Assembly: GCA_963729195.1 (NCBI GenBank)
Contig: CAVSNF010000013.1
Span: 1-64,000 of the forward strand
DNA length: 64,000 nt
Direction of reading: 5' to 3'
Origin: CAVPTL01 sp963729195
GTDB lineage: Bacteria > Actinomycetota > Thermoleophilia > Gaiellales > JAICJC01
Shown: one piece after another, positions 17,076 through 25,391 of the stretch
Layout: each line of letters begins with the position of its first letter
Position numbering within the stretch: the first letter of the stretch is position 1
Notes under the pieces: generated by a model
The model's input: the letters and a program-made list of their open reading frames with translations, nothing else
Databases searched by the model: none
What the model was told of the DNA's origin: nothing
Position numbers and translations under genes: made by a program

Positions 17076-17525
17076 CTAGCCGACGTAGCTGGCGAGCCGG
17101 ATGCGCGTAAAGCGCATCGAGTCAGACGCTTCGTGTGCGTCCTCGCCGGGACGAACGGCAATCACAGTGACGTCGATGGTCGCACCGGTCAGTCCCATCA
17201 GCGCATCGGTCACGGTGACGGTCTTCGTCCAGGGTGTGAGTGGATGCGGCGGGCGGCGGTCGAACGCCTCCCGGGGCTCGGTAGGGATGTCGCAGTGGCC
17301 GATGTCTCCGTAGCAGCCCCCGTGTCCGAAGATCGTGAACGACCCGGCATAGCCGCTGGCGGATTCCCGCGGCGTGTCCAGCGATGCCTTGGGATTGTCG
17401 ATGAAGATGCGGGCTTCGTATGAATCACCGGAATGGTCGACCTCGTAGAAGATCAGGTCGATCCGGGGGTTGTCGTCGTCGAGGTGTTCGGGCAGTTCGA
17501 GTCCGGTGGTGACGTAGCGCTTCAT
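17076..17525 (-). CDS. small protein resembling tyrosinase C-terminal domain
   Basis: ATG 17525 starts one base after the tyrosinase stop and gives 149 residues. The sequence (FYEVDHSGDSYEARIFIDNP, YAGSFTIFGHGGCYGD, TKTVTVTDAL) resembles the beta-barrel C-terminal domain that caps plant and bacterial polyphenol oxidases, here encoded separately. Such caps or caddie proteins keep the enzyme inactive or help copper loading. The assignment rests on resemblance and on position directly downstream of the catalytic domain gene; I am fairly sure of the pairing, less of the mechanism. Confidence 0.65.
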   Translation of the reverse strand: MKRYVTTGLELPEHLDDDNPRIDLIFYEVDHSGDSYEARIFIDNPKASLDTPRESASGYAGSFTIFGHGGCYGDIGHCDIPTEPREAFDRRPPHPLTPWTKTVTVTDALMGLTGATIDVTVIAVRPGEDAHEASDSMRFTRIRLASYVG

Positions 17526-17526
17526 C

Positions 17527-18357
17527 TCACGTGCCCACCGTGACCGAGCGGGTGGCCGCGGCGTAGTCGTAGCCCAGCGCGTTGACATCGAGCACCTGGC
17601 GGAAGGTCATGCCAAACGGCGGGAGGGCGTCGTCCAGCAGCCCGGCGGGGATGGTCGAGTTGCCGTGGCGCAGCTGCCACAGGCGCCACAGCCGATCGAT
17701 CATCGTGTGGTGGGCCCAGAAGATCGGGTCAAAGGCGGCGAAGGGGATGATGCCCATGTGGCCGCCGACCCAGACGTGCACGCGGTTATGGAGATCCTCG
17801 ACCTGCGAGGTGAAGTCCAGGAAATCGGAGAGTCCCAGCACTCGCTTGACCTCGTTCTTGGTCGGCAGCGGCGATGCGCCCGGCGCGCCCGGTTGGCGGC
17901 GGGTGGTTGCAGTCACATTCAGACCTTGCGCGGTGCCCTGTTGCAGCGCGAGCTTGCTGACCTTGGCCGAGTGCAGCGGGTTCACCTTCCCGCCGGCGCG
18001 GATCACCTTGTACGCGGCCGGCAACGGAGGTTTCTGGCCGAGCGTGTCGGTCTGCCAGTTCCACCAGGTGAGTGCGACGTCAGCGACTCGATCGCGCAGC
18101 GCGAGCTCGAAGAAGTAGAGGTACGCGCGGTGCCACGGCAAGAAGTAGGGCGTGCCGTGGGCGTTGTCGCACCCAATCGGCAGCGGCAGCCCGTGGATGC
18201 CCGCCCAGTGGGCGTAGCCTCGGTCGTCTGCGATCGCGTAGACGTCCTTGAACGCCGAGCGAAGCAGTGCGAGCTGGGTGGGGGAAAGCTGGGTCGCTTC
18301 TCGCCGGTGGTGAATCGGTGCGGTGGTCACGTGCGGCTGGGCAGCGACGGTGTTCAC
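17527..18357 (-). CDS. tyrosinase-family copper oxidase
   Basis: This 276-residue protein contains both type-3 copper sites. CuA uses histidines in HWAGIHG (about 50-55), NAHGTPYF (67) and LPWHRAYLYFFE (76). CuB uses DLHNRVHVW (190 and 194) and FWAHHTMIDRLWRLW (216/217). No signal peptide or Tat motif is evident, so export would need a partner. Tyrosinases oxidise mono- and diphenols to quinones, for example in melanin formation. The small partner gene begins one base downstream, suggesting a two-gene operon. Confidence 0.92.
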   Translation of the reverse strand: MNTVAAQPHVTTAPIHHRREATQLSPTQLALLRSAFKDVYAIADDRGYAHWAGIHGLPLPIGCDNAHGTPYFLPWHRAYLYFFELALRDRVADVALTWWNWQTDTLGQKPPLPAAYKVIRAGGKVNPLHSAKVSKLALQQGTAQGLNVTATTRRQPGAPGASPLPTKNEVKRVLGLSDFLDFTSQVEDLHNRVHVWVGGHMGIIPFAAFDPIFWAHHTMIDRLWRLWQLRHGNSTIPAGLLDDALPPFGMTFRQVLDVNALGYDYAAATRSVTVGT

Positions 18358-18418
18358 GCGATACCGAGACTACTGCGCGATGCGAGCAGCGGCAAACCCG
18401 CGCCGCTGAGCCTGTCGG

Positions 18419-19141
18419 CTATTGCACAGCGATCGGCGTGAGCGACGCCGGCCGCGGCCGGTCGTCGACGCGGATCACGTGGGTGTTCACCATCATGTCC
18501 TGCGGCGCTCGGTTGGTCTTATCCCACAGCGGCCACAGGAACCAGACGATCTCGCCGATCCATCCCACAAACGGGATCGCCCCGATCACGCCGACCAAAA
18601 GCACCTTGATCAACACATCACGCAGGAACGCGAACCAGAACGTGACCGGCTCTCCCGAGTCGCGCGCGACCCGGATCCCGGTGGCCTGACGGCCCCAGGT
18701 CTGGCCGTTGTGCTTGCCCGGCCTGCGCATCAACAGGCCGGCATAGCAGCAGTACACGCCCAGCACGCCCAGGATTCCGATCACGGCGATCAACCAGAAC
18801 CAGGGAGCGATCAGCAGGTGATAGTGCTGCTGCACCTGTCCGGTGGTGTTGCCGTAGGCGTCATGGGAGGGCTCGGTATAGGTGAAGTCATAACCGCCGG
18901 AGGAGACATGCTTAACACCGCCGGCGAGTGCGAACAGGCCGACGACAGCGGCGATGGCCAGGATTAAGCCGGTAATGATCATGCTGTCGAGCATGTATGC
19001 GCCGACCCGCCTCCACCAGCCGGACAGCACCACAGCTTCCGCGGCACCGGTCGCGTTCGAGCCACAGTTCGTACAGAACTGGGCACCGGGCGCGAGGCCT
19101 GCGCCACAGTGCGAGCAGTAGCGTGGATCGCTGTAGGACAC
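18419..19141 (-). CDS. RDD-family membrane protein with N-terminal zinc ribbon
   Basis: The 240-residue protein starts with a zinc-ribbon (YCSHCGAGLAPGAQFCTNCG, residues 8-27) followed by an RDD domain: WWRRVGAYMLDSMIITGLIL, a second helix around LIAPWFWLIAVIGILGVLGVYC, RRPGKHNGQTWGRQATGIRV and the C-terminal helix region IPFVGWIGEIVWFLWPLWD. Three to four membrane helices are expected. RDD proteins are of poorly known function, some linked to ion exchange. It appears monocistronic. Confidence 0.85.
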   Translation of the reverse strand: MSYSDPRYCSHCGAGLAPGAQFCTNCGSNATGAAEAVVLSGWWRRVGAYMLDSMIITGLILAIAAVVGLFALAGGVKHVSSGGYDFTYTEPSHDAYGNTTGQVQQHYHLLIAPWFWLIAVIGILGVLGVYCCYAGLLMRRPGKHNGQTWGRQATGIRVARDSGEPVTFWFAFLRDVLIKVLLVGVIGAIPFVGWIGEIVWFLWPLWDKTNRAPQDMMVNTHVIRVDDRPRPASLTPIAVQ

Positions 19142-19193
19142 GCTCGGATTATCGGCGCGGCGCGGCGACGACTTGAGGTGGAGAGCCGCTGGG

Positions 19194-19514
19194 TCAGGCG
19201 TCCGGTGGCAACGGCCACTCGGCGATCTTGTGCCACCCCGAGGCGATCATTTCCTGAAGCAGGCCGTCGCGGTCGGTGTCGGGGAATTCCCACGAGTAGA
19301 CAGCGCCCAGGTTCGCGACCGGAAGACCTCCCTCGACCGGCGCAGGAAGCACGCTCGTGGCAATCCTTCTGCCTGTGTGCGCGTTTCGTTCCGCGCCCAG
19401 AATCACCCAGTCGTGCTCGCAGATGTCCTCGTAGTATTGGCGCGCCAACTGGATCACACCGTCATCCGCGCCGCGACCGGAAAACACCACAAGGACGTTG
19501 GCGAGGGTCGCCAC
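19194..19514 (-). CDS. hypothetical protein, about 106 residues
   Basis: From GTG 19514 the frame encodes VATLANVLVVFSGRGADDG, then QLARQYYEDICEHDWVILG and a C-terminus GWHKIAEWPLPPDA. ATG 19568 would extend it by 18 residues but would swallow the direct repeat at 19540-19557. A CATACT element eight bases before the GTG would make this a leaderless transcript. No family is recognised. The acidic/aromatic composition and codon bias look like a real gene. Confidence 0.5.
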   Translation of the reverse strand: MATLANVLVVFSGRGADDGVIQLARQYYEDICEHDWVILGAERNAHTGRRIATSVLPAPVEGGLPVANLGAVYSWEFPDTDRDGLLQEMIASGWHKIAEWPLPPDA

Positions 19515-19539
19515 TGGCGGTGAGTATGTACGTAAACCT

Positions 19540-19557
19540 TTGAGAGAACTCTGAGAA
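19540..19557 (-). promoter_or_regulatory. Pho-box-like direct repeat A
   Basis: Read leftwards, TTCTCAG-AGTT-CTCTCAA: two similar seven-base units at an 11-base period, the architecture of PhoB/PhoP boxes (E. coli CTGTCAT-n4-CTGTCAC). It is followed by TTACGTACATACT, of which CATACT could be the -10. It would direct transcription toward the gene at 19514-19194. Confidence 0.45.
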
Positions 19558-19676
19558 TTGTGACGCATCGGTGAATCATGAATGTTTGACGCAACCCGTA
19601 CAGGTAGTTTGGGTTGCTGCGAGCCGATCGTGCGGTTACGCTCCGCGGCGGTTTCGGTGTCAAATGGGAGGCAGTG

Positions 19677-20830
19677 GTGACGAAGCTCCGGGGGGTTGGG
19701 CGGTGTGTTGCGTTTGGGGTTGTTGTTCTGGCGGTGGCCGGAGTGGCCTCGGCCTCGGCGGCTGTGGTTCAGCCGCATGTCACTCAGAGTTGGCAGACCA
19801 ACGGCCGGGTGACTTCCATGAAGATCGTGGGTACCACCGCCTACATCGGCGGGAAGTTCACTTCGGTACGGCCGGCGGGCGCGGCTGCGGGCACCGGTGA
19901 GGTGGTCAGAAACCACGCCGCTGCCATTAACCTCGCCACCGGCGCGTTGCTGCCGTGGAATCCCAACGCCAACGGCGTCGTCCAGGCCATCACGGCCAAC
20001 GGCACGACCGTCTATCTGGGCGGATCGTTCACCCAGGTGGGGGGAAGGCCCACCCGCGACTGGCGGCGGTGAACCCCACAACCGGCGTGGTCAACGCGTC
20101 CTGGAAGCCGACCGCCGACGCCCAGGTGATGACCCTCACGCTCAACAGCGGGATTCTCTATGCCGGTGGTCAGTTCACGACCGTGAACACCGCGTCGCAT
20201 CCCTATCTGGCGGCGCTCGTGGCCACCACGGGGGCGATTGCACCAGCTTTCAACGGCACCGCCGATGCCGCCGTGACCGCATCGACGATGACAGCCGATC
20301 GCACCAGGCTAGTTATCGGCGGGGACTTCACGCACGCCTCGGGATCGAGCCAAAACCACATCGCTGCACTCAACCCAGCCTCCGGAGCACCGCTCGCCTG
20401 GGCAAGCCACACGTCGTATGGCATCGTCGATCTGGCCGCTGACGCAAGCGGCATCTATGCAGCCGGTCTCGGAGGCGGCGGGACGTTCGCCGCGTTCAAT
20501 CCCGCGACCGGCCGGCTCAACTGGCAGGACGGCACCGACGGCAACATCCAGGCGATCACGGTGCTCGCCGGCGTTGTGTACGCGGGCGGCCACTATGGCA
20601 ACTACTGCGGCCCTGAGGGCGGCAGCCACACCTGCCCCGCGCCGGTGAAGCGCCTCAAGCTGGTGGCGGTGGATGAGGTCACCGGGGCGTTGCAGCCGTG
20701 GGCGCCGAGCGTCAACAGCGTGTTGGGTGTCTTTAGTCTGGCGGCCGGCAACGGATATCTCGCTGCCGGCGGTGACTTCACCAAGATCGCCGGCACAACC
20801 CAACAGGGGTTCGCGAGGTTTGCGGGGTAG
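19677..20830 (+). pseudogene. secreted beta-propeller protein (paralogue of 26895-28064), frameshift in a G run
   Basis: The start is GTG 19677, six bases after GGGAG. A signal peptide (RCVAFGVVVLAVAGVASASAA) precedes propeller repeats beginning QTNGRVTSMKIVGTTAYIGG and PAGAAAGTGEV. Near 20041, a run of G bases, the frame is lost (reads GGRPTRDWRR and stops at 20072). The paralogue and the alternative frame show the expected GGKAHPRLAAVNPTTG, which continues to the end (GDFTKIAGTTQQGFARF). One missing G restores a protein of about 383 residues. It may be a sequence error or a phase-variable run. The product is probably an extracellular propeller of unknown ligand. Confidence 0.8.
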
Positions 20831-20859
20831 GCCCTGGTGGCGCCGTGGTACGTAACGCG

Positions 20860-20877
20860 CTCATGAGTTATTCATGA
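20860..20877 (+). promoter_or_regulatory. weak Pho-box-like repeat before uppP
   Basis: CTCATGA-GTTA-TTCATGA gives two TCATGA units at an 11-base period, ending 22 bases before the uppP ATG. It is less like repeats A, C and E and could also be read as overlapping palindromes (TCATGA is self-complementary). Confidence 0.3.
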
Positions 20878-20899
20878 TCGCTTGTCAGAATTGGGGCGA

Positions 20900-21790
20900 A
20901 TGGTGACGTTGCTGACGGCGGCGCCGATAACCTATGCACAGGCGATCATCCTCGGACTGATCCAGGGGGTGGCTGAGCTATTCCCGATCTCCAGCCTGGG
21001 GCAGAGTGTGGTGCTACCGCATCTGTTCGGCTGGAACATCCACCAAAACGATCAGTACTTCCTCTCGTTTCTGGTTGCTACGCACCTCGCGACTGCACTG
21101 GTGCTGCTGGGATTTTTCTGGGCCGACTGGGTGCGCATCGTCAAGGGGCTTGCTCGAAGCGTCACCGAGCGTGGCGTCGCAGACGACAACCCGGACGGCC
21201 GGTTGGGCTGGCTGCTGATCGCCGGCACGATCCCCGCCGGGATTCTGGGGTTGGCGTTGCAGGACCGCCTCCGGTCCGTGTTTGCATCGCCTCGCTCGGC
21301 GGCCTTCTTCCTGATCCTGAACGGCTTGATGCTGTTTGGCGCTGAGCTGTTGCGGCGCCGGGCACCGGTGGCCCAGCCACAGGACGGGGTCGCATCGGAC
21401 ACCCGAGTGGCCGGCGAGGTGTCGTGGGGTGGGGCGTTTGCGATCGGTGCTGCCCAGGCGCTGGCGTTGATCCCGGGGTTCTCGCGGTCGGGCGCCTCGA
21501 TGGCCGGTGGACTGCGGGTCGGTCTCTCAAACGAAGACGCGGCGCGGTTTGCGTTTCTGCTGGCCACTCCGGTGATCGGAGCTGCGGCGGTTTTGAAGCT
21601 GCCTGATCTGTTCGGATCCGCGGGCAACGGCGTGCGGGGCCAGGCGCTCGCGGCATCGCTCTGCGCGGCAGCGGCCGCGTACGTCTCGGTGCGATATCTG
21701 ATGCGGTACTTCGAGACGAAGCGGCTCACGCCGTTCGCGGTGTTCTGCGCCGTGGAGGGCATCGCCCTGAGCCTCTACTTCGCACGCTAG
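20900..21790 (+). CDS. uppP: undecaprenyl-diphosphate phosphatase UppP/BacA
   Basis: ATG 20900 gives about 296 residues; a TTG 18 bases upstream is possible. Both catalytic motifs of the BacA family are present: the first loop LGLIQGVAELFPISSLGQ, with the Gln/Glu-rich motif, and the second PGFSRSGASMAGGL, matching the PGxSRSxxT pattern with a Ser in the last place. About eight hydrophobic helices follow the normal order. The enzyme recycles undecaprenyl pyrophosphate to the carrier lipid for peptidoglycan synthesis and releases phosphate outside. Its place among secreted phosphatases may reflect phosphate-linked regulation. Confidence 0.93.
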   Translation: MVTLLTAAPITYAQAIILGLIQGVAELFPISSLGQSVVLPHLFGWNIHQNDQYFLSFLVATHLATALVLLGFFWADWVRIVKGLARSVTERGVADDNPDGRLGWLLIAGTIPAGILGLALQDRLRSVFASPRSAAFFLILNGLMLFGAELLRRRAPVAQPQDGVASDTRVAGEVSWGGAFAIGAAQALALIPGFSRSGASMAGGLRVGLSNEDAARFAFLLATPVIGAAAVLKLPDLFGSAGNGVRGQALAASLCAAAAAYVSVRYLMRYFETKRLTPFAVFCAVEGIALSLYFAR

Positions 21791-21942
21791 GCGAAGTACA
21801 AGCTCAGAAGCCTCTCACGGTTCTCGTGAAACACTGACGCGCTGGCGCAAATGCCTCCTTAAACCCCAGGCTGCGTCTGTATCGGTGAGGTCGGGTGGTC
21901 GAATGCCTCGTAGTGGCAGGGACGGCCACCCGACGACCGCCG

Positions 21943-22965
21943 TTACCCGCCCGAGGTCGGGGAGAGCCCGAACGCCGGGAGCATGTCTGGCGCTGTTTCG
22001 GCTGCGCCGAGGTGGGTCGTGAGGCCGGTGATGTCCTCGCTCATTCTCAGCAGCGAGTAGTGGTCGAAGTCGGCTTTGGCAACGGTGTGCGGTCTCACGA
22101 ATGGGCTGATCACGATGGTGGCCAGGTGGTTGCTGGGATCGGACCCCGCCGACGTGTCGGCGGTCAGCACCACAACCAGTTTCCCGCTCTTGTAGTCGGG
22201 CGAGGATGCGATCTTGGGCATCCACTTCGCCATGAAGCGATCCTCCTCGACCACCGGCGATACGCCGCCGCAGGAGTCGTGTCCGTCATTGCAGAGGTTG
22301 GGCACGACAAAGCCGTAGCCGGGCAGCGCACCCCGCCGCAGGTCGGCGGCCAGCGCACCTGCTGTGGTCGTCCCCATCGGTACGTCGAACTTCTTGCAGC
22401 TCGCGCGCTCGTTGATGTAGTAGACAGCGGGATTGTGCCGTGGCGCATAGTTGCCAGCGTCCTCGAGAAAACAGTTGGACGGCATGCTCTCGGCATAGCT
22501 CTTCCAGGAGCGGTGCGCCGCCTCCAGCTGGGAGAAGATGCTCGGGTCGGTGCTCTGACACTCGGGGCTGGGGGTGCAGTCGGAGCCGCGTCGGCGATCC
22601 CCGGCGATGGACGGTGGCGCTGTCCCCGACGTCATCTGGATGTAGTTGGGGAGGCTGGGGAACTGGATGCCGTGATAGTTCGTTGCCAACCCGCAGCCGT
22701 CTGCGAGCGCGTTGATGGTGGGAGCGTCGTGCGAGCCGATCACCGAGTCGAACGAGGTGTTCTCCATAACGATCACCAGCACCTTGCTGATCGCTGTCGG
22801 CTGCCCTGCCATCGAGCCGCAGACCCCTGAGGCCGGCTTCACGTTGGTGGTGGACGGAGCTGTCGACGAGCCCGAGCACGCCTGGCCGCAGGCGAGGGCG
22901 ATCATCACTGCCAGGGCGCTGAGGCTTTGCGTCAGGCGCCGGGGAAAGTGCATTCGCTGATCCAT
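21943..22965 (-). CDS. secreted phosphoesterase (PF04185 family), lipoprotein
   Basis: The 340-residue protein begins with a signal and lipobox (LSALAVMIALACGQACSGS). The phosphoesterase N-terminal motif reads VLVIVMENTSFDSVIGSHDA, with the metal/nucleophile-bearing Glu-Asn-x-Ser/Thr. Family landmarks follow: HGIQFPSLPNYIQMTSG, QLEAAHRSWKSYAESMP, PRHNPAVYY, FVVPNLCNDGHD and LVVVLTADTSAG...LATIVISPFVRP. It is an acid-phosphatase/phospholipase C-like enzyme of the alkaline phosphatase superfamily. It is divergent from a paralogue at 23141, sharing a 175-base control region. Confidence 0.88.
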   Translation of the reverse strand: MDQRMHFPRRLTQSLSALAVMIALACGQACSGSSTAPSTTNVKPASGVCGSMAGQPTAISKVLVIVMENTSFDSVIGSHDAPTINALADGCGLATNYHGIQFPSLPNYIQMTSGTAPPSIAGDRRRGSDCTPSPECQSTDPSIFSQLEAAHRSWKSYAESMPSNCFLEDAGNYAPRHNPAVYYINERASCKKFDVPMGTTTAGALAADLRRGALPGYGFVVPNLCNDGHDSCGGVSPVVEEDRFMAKWMPKIASSPDYKSGKLVVVLTADTSAGSDPSNHLATIVISPFVRPHTVAKADFDHYSLLRMSEDITGLTTHLGAAETAPDMLPAFGLSPTSGG

Positions 22966-23072
22966 AGTGGGTGTCGGCGGATCGTCGATGGTAGAGAGCA
23001 GCCTATCCGGGGTTCGGTTTTGTTACGTACATACACTCATAGACTTTTCAAAGTTGCACTACGGTGGTCGAA

Positions 23073-23090
23073 GTCTCACTGAGCTCTCAC
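23073..23090 (+). promoter_or_regulatory. Pho-box-like direct repeat C
   Basis: GTCTCAC-TGAG-CTCTCAC, two seven-base units at an 11-base period. A TACCCT hexamer 11 bases downstream (23102-23107) could be the -10, placing the start of transcription about 27 bases before the ATG at 23141. A weaker unit pair (CACTCAT-AGAC-TTTTCAA) lies at 23034-23051. Confidence 0.5.
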
Positions 23091-23140
23091 GGTGTTGCCC
23101 CTACCCTCTCGCGGCGAAGTCATATCACCCTAGGAGCTCC

Positions 23141-24049
23141 ATGCCGTCCATGCTCAGATTCGGCCCACTTCCGCTCGCCGCCACTGCGGCGTTGGCGATG
23201 TGGTGCGCGTCCGCCGCGATGCCCACCGGCGCACATGCCGCCGCGCGGGCGTGCGGCCATCACGGTCACTCTCGCATCACACATGTGGTGGTGATTGCGT
23301 TTGAGAACCACTCCTACGCGCAGGTTTTAGGCTCGCATGCGCCGAACTCGTACTTCAAGCAGGTTGCGGCGGGTTGCGGATCCGCGACGCGGTTTCGCGC
23401 CGCTCATGTTCCTCGCAGCCTGCCCAACTACATCGCGGTGACCAGCGGTCGTGTGACGATTACCGGCGACTGCGAGCCCAGCCCATCGTGTCGATCAACC
23501 TCGCGCAACCTGTTCTCGCAGCTGGGACCGCGACACTGGCGGGTGTGGGCTGAATCCATGCCGGGCCGCTGTTTTGCCAAAAACCATGGGCAGTACGTGC
23601 CACGGCATGCCCCGGCCGTCTACTACACACGCATCCGTCGGCCCGTGTGCCGCCAAAACACGCTGCCCCTGCCCAAGAAGACTCCGCATCCCGGCAGGAA
23701 GTTCACGTGGGTCGCTCCCAACCTTCAGCACGACATGCACGACGGGAGCCTGCAGCAGGCTGCGGCGTGGCTCCACAACTACCTCGCCGGTGGGCGAGGA
23801 CTGCTGCGCACGGAGGCCTACCGTGCGGGGCACACGGCCATCTTCGTCTGGTTTGACACGGGCGCCGGTGGTGCATCTATTCGGACGCCGATCCCACTGA
23901 TCGTGATCTCGAGGCATACGCCGCAGCGTCACTTCACTCAGTCGATCACCAACTACCAGCTGCTTCGAACCTGGGAGAGTCTCTTCCATCTGCGCTGCCT
24001 CAACCTTGCCTGCGGCGCTCGGAACCTCACAGCCACGTTTCATCTTTGA
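23141..24049 (+). CDS. secreted phosphoesterase (PF04185 family)
   Basis: ATG 23141, preceded by TAGGAG, gives about 302 residues. A signal peptide (PLPLAATAALAMWCASAA) is followed by the motif HVVVIAFENHSYAQVLGSHA, then HVPRSLPNYIAVTSG, QLGPRHWRVWAESMPG, PRHAPAVYY and FTWVAPNLQHDMHDG. It clearly parallels the gene at 21943-22965 motif by motif. The C-terminal metal region is shortened to FVWFDTGAGG...PLIVISRHTP. It is predicted to release phosphate from organic phosphates outside the cell. It lies downstream of repeat C. Confidence 0.87.
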   Translation: MPSMLRFGPLPLAATAALAMWCASAAMPTGAHAAARACGHHGHSRITHVVVIAFENHSYAQVLGSHAPNSYFKQVAAGCGSATRFRAAHVPRSLPNYIAVTSGRVTITGDCEPSPSCRSTSRNLFSQLGPRHWRVWAESMPGRCFAKNHGQYVPRHAPAVYYTRIRRPVCRQNTLPLPKKTPHPGRKFTWVAPNLQHDMHDGSLQQAAAWLHNYLAGGRGLLRTEAYRAGHTAIFVWFDTGAGGASIRTPIPLIVISRHTPQRHFTQSITNYQLLRTWESLFHLRCLNLACGARNLTATFHL

Positions 24050-24077
24050 GGTTAAGCAGCCGTTCGCAGTTGTTGAG

Positions 24078-24095
24078 TTTCATAAACCATTCACA
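24078..24095 (+). promoter_or_regulatory. Pho-box-like direct repeat D
   Basis: TTTCATA-AACC-ATTCACA, two units at an 11-base period, close to the E. coli Pho-box pattern. A TAGCTT hexamer at 24105-24110 is a possible -10, and the ATG of the next gene is at 24122. The match to repeats A, C and E is partial (shared TCA only). Confidence 0.4.
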
Positions 24096-24121
24096 CTCGC
24101 GCGATAGCTTCGATAGCTGGA

Positions 24122-25387
24122 ATGGCATTTCTCGTACTGGGATTCTTTGAGAGCGAACTGAGTGCAAACGGCGCACTTGGCGAACTGGAGCGGTGGCGTC
24201 GGCGCGGCCGCCGTTCCGGCCCGGTGATCGAGATTCGAAGTGTGGGCAGAGTTCTGACAGGAGTTGGCTCGGACCAGCTGCCCGGACTGTCGGCCGCCGA
24301 CCGGCTGATGGTGAGCACTCGGGTTCGCACCGGTCAGCCGGCGCTGGCGCTGGTGGTCGACGCGCGGCCCGAGGTCGCACACGTGGCCGATGTGATCCGC
24401 GCCTGGGGTGGAGCGCCCGCCTTGGCCGGCGAGAGTGTGGCCCAGCCGCCGCGACCGCGTGAACAGGTGCGTACGACATCGGTCATGAGCCGTCTGATGC
24501 TCTCGGTGACGGCAATTCTCGTGCTGGCCCTCGTCGCCGCGGGCTGTGCCGCCGCGGACGGGAGCCAGAAGGCCGCGAGCCCAGCGCAATTACAGGCCTC
24601 GGCCAAGGCACTTTCACATGTTCACTCGGTCGCGTTTCACGCCACCGTGACTCTCAGTGTGAGCGGCAAGCCGACCGGATCAGCCGCCCCGACATCGGCA
24701 CTCACAGGAACGCCGACGACGGTCGCGATCTCCGGCAGCGCCGCCAAGTCCGCGAACTCTGGCGTGGTCGACGCGAGCTTCACGCTGCAGAACAGTCTCA
24801 TACCGGTCAGCGGCGAGTTGCGCGCGGCCGGCCACACCGTCTACATCAAGCTGCCGGCACTGCTCGGCCCGGGGTGGCGGTCATACACGGTCGCTCCCGG
24901 CGCGCTTCCTCACACCAGGCGGCTGCTGTCCAAGGAGAACTCAAAGGACGCGTCGGCCGCCGCCCGCGGGCTCAGTCGGCTCAACCCACTCACGTTTCTG
25001 ACCAACATGACCCAGTCAACCAGTGGCGGCATTCGCACCTTCTCGGCCGATCTTGATACGGCCAATCTGGTCGCCGCCGTCGAGTCGCTGGTGGCGGGAC
25101 CGCACGCGCCGCCAGCACGTGAAATCGGTGCGCTGGGAAACGCCATCGATGTTGCACACGGATCGATCTCGGTTGACGAGCACACACACCTGCCGACATC
25201 CATCAGCGTCGAGTTACAGGTGACGACTCCGCAGACGATGGTGAAACGCGCCATGGGCATCACCGGATTCGATCTCAAGATCGACGCAACCTTTGATAGC
25301 TGGAACCAGCCGGTGCATGTGAGCATTCCAGCGCACGCCGCTCCCCTCAAGCTGAGTTCCGTGTCCCTGATGGCGGGCGGTCACTAG
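24122..25387 (+). CDS. two-part protein: cytosolic-type domain joined in frame to a lipoprotein
   Basis: One open frame of 421 residues contains two parts. Residues 1-about 110 (MAFLVLGFFESELSANGALG, LPGLSAADRLMV, ALALVVDARPEVAHVADVI) resemble small cytoplasmic membrane-permeability/stress-type domains. Residue 122 (ATG 24485) begins a typical lipoprotein signal, MSRLMLSVTAILVLALVAAGC, with lipobox LVAAGC. The mature part (ALSHVHSVAFHATVTLSVSG, FTLQNSLIPVSGELRAAG, SISVDEHTHLPTSISVELQV) is LppX/LprG-like. Either the protein is a true fusion with an internal membrane anchor, or the lipoprotein starts separately at 24485. I cannot decide. Confidence 0.65.
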   Translation: MAFLVLGFFESELSANGALGELERWRRRGRRSGPVIEIRSVGRVLTGVGSDQLPGLSAADRLMVSTRVRTGQPALALVVDARPEVAHVADVIRAWGGAPALAGESVAQPPRPREQVRTTSVMSRLMLSVTAILVLALVAAGCAAADGSQKAASPAQLQASAKALSHVHSVAFHATVTLSVSGKPTGSAAPTSALTGTPTTVAISGSAAKSANSGVVDASFTLQNSLIPVSGELRAAGHTVYIKLPALLGPGWRSYTVAPGALPHTRRLLSKENSKDASAAARGLSRLNPLTFLTNMTQSTSGGIRTFSADLDTANLVAAVESLVAGPHAPPAREIGALGNAIDVAHGSISVDEHTHLPTSISVELQVTTPQTMVKRAMGITGFDLKIDATFDSWNQPVHVSIPAHAAPLKLSSVSLMAGGH

Positions 25388-25391
25388 GGCC

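Noticed and set aside
20860..20877. TCATGA repeats taken as a certain Pho box
   Set aside because: TCATGA is self-complementary and the register of TCA differs from the better repeats, so I kept it only as a weak candidate.
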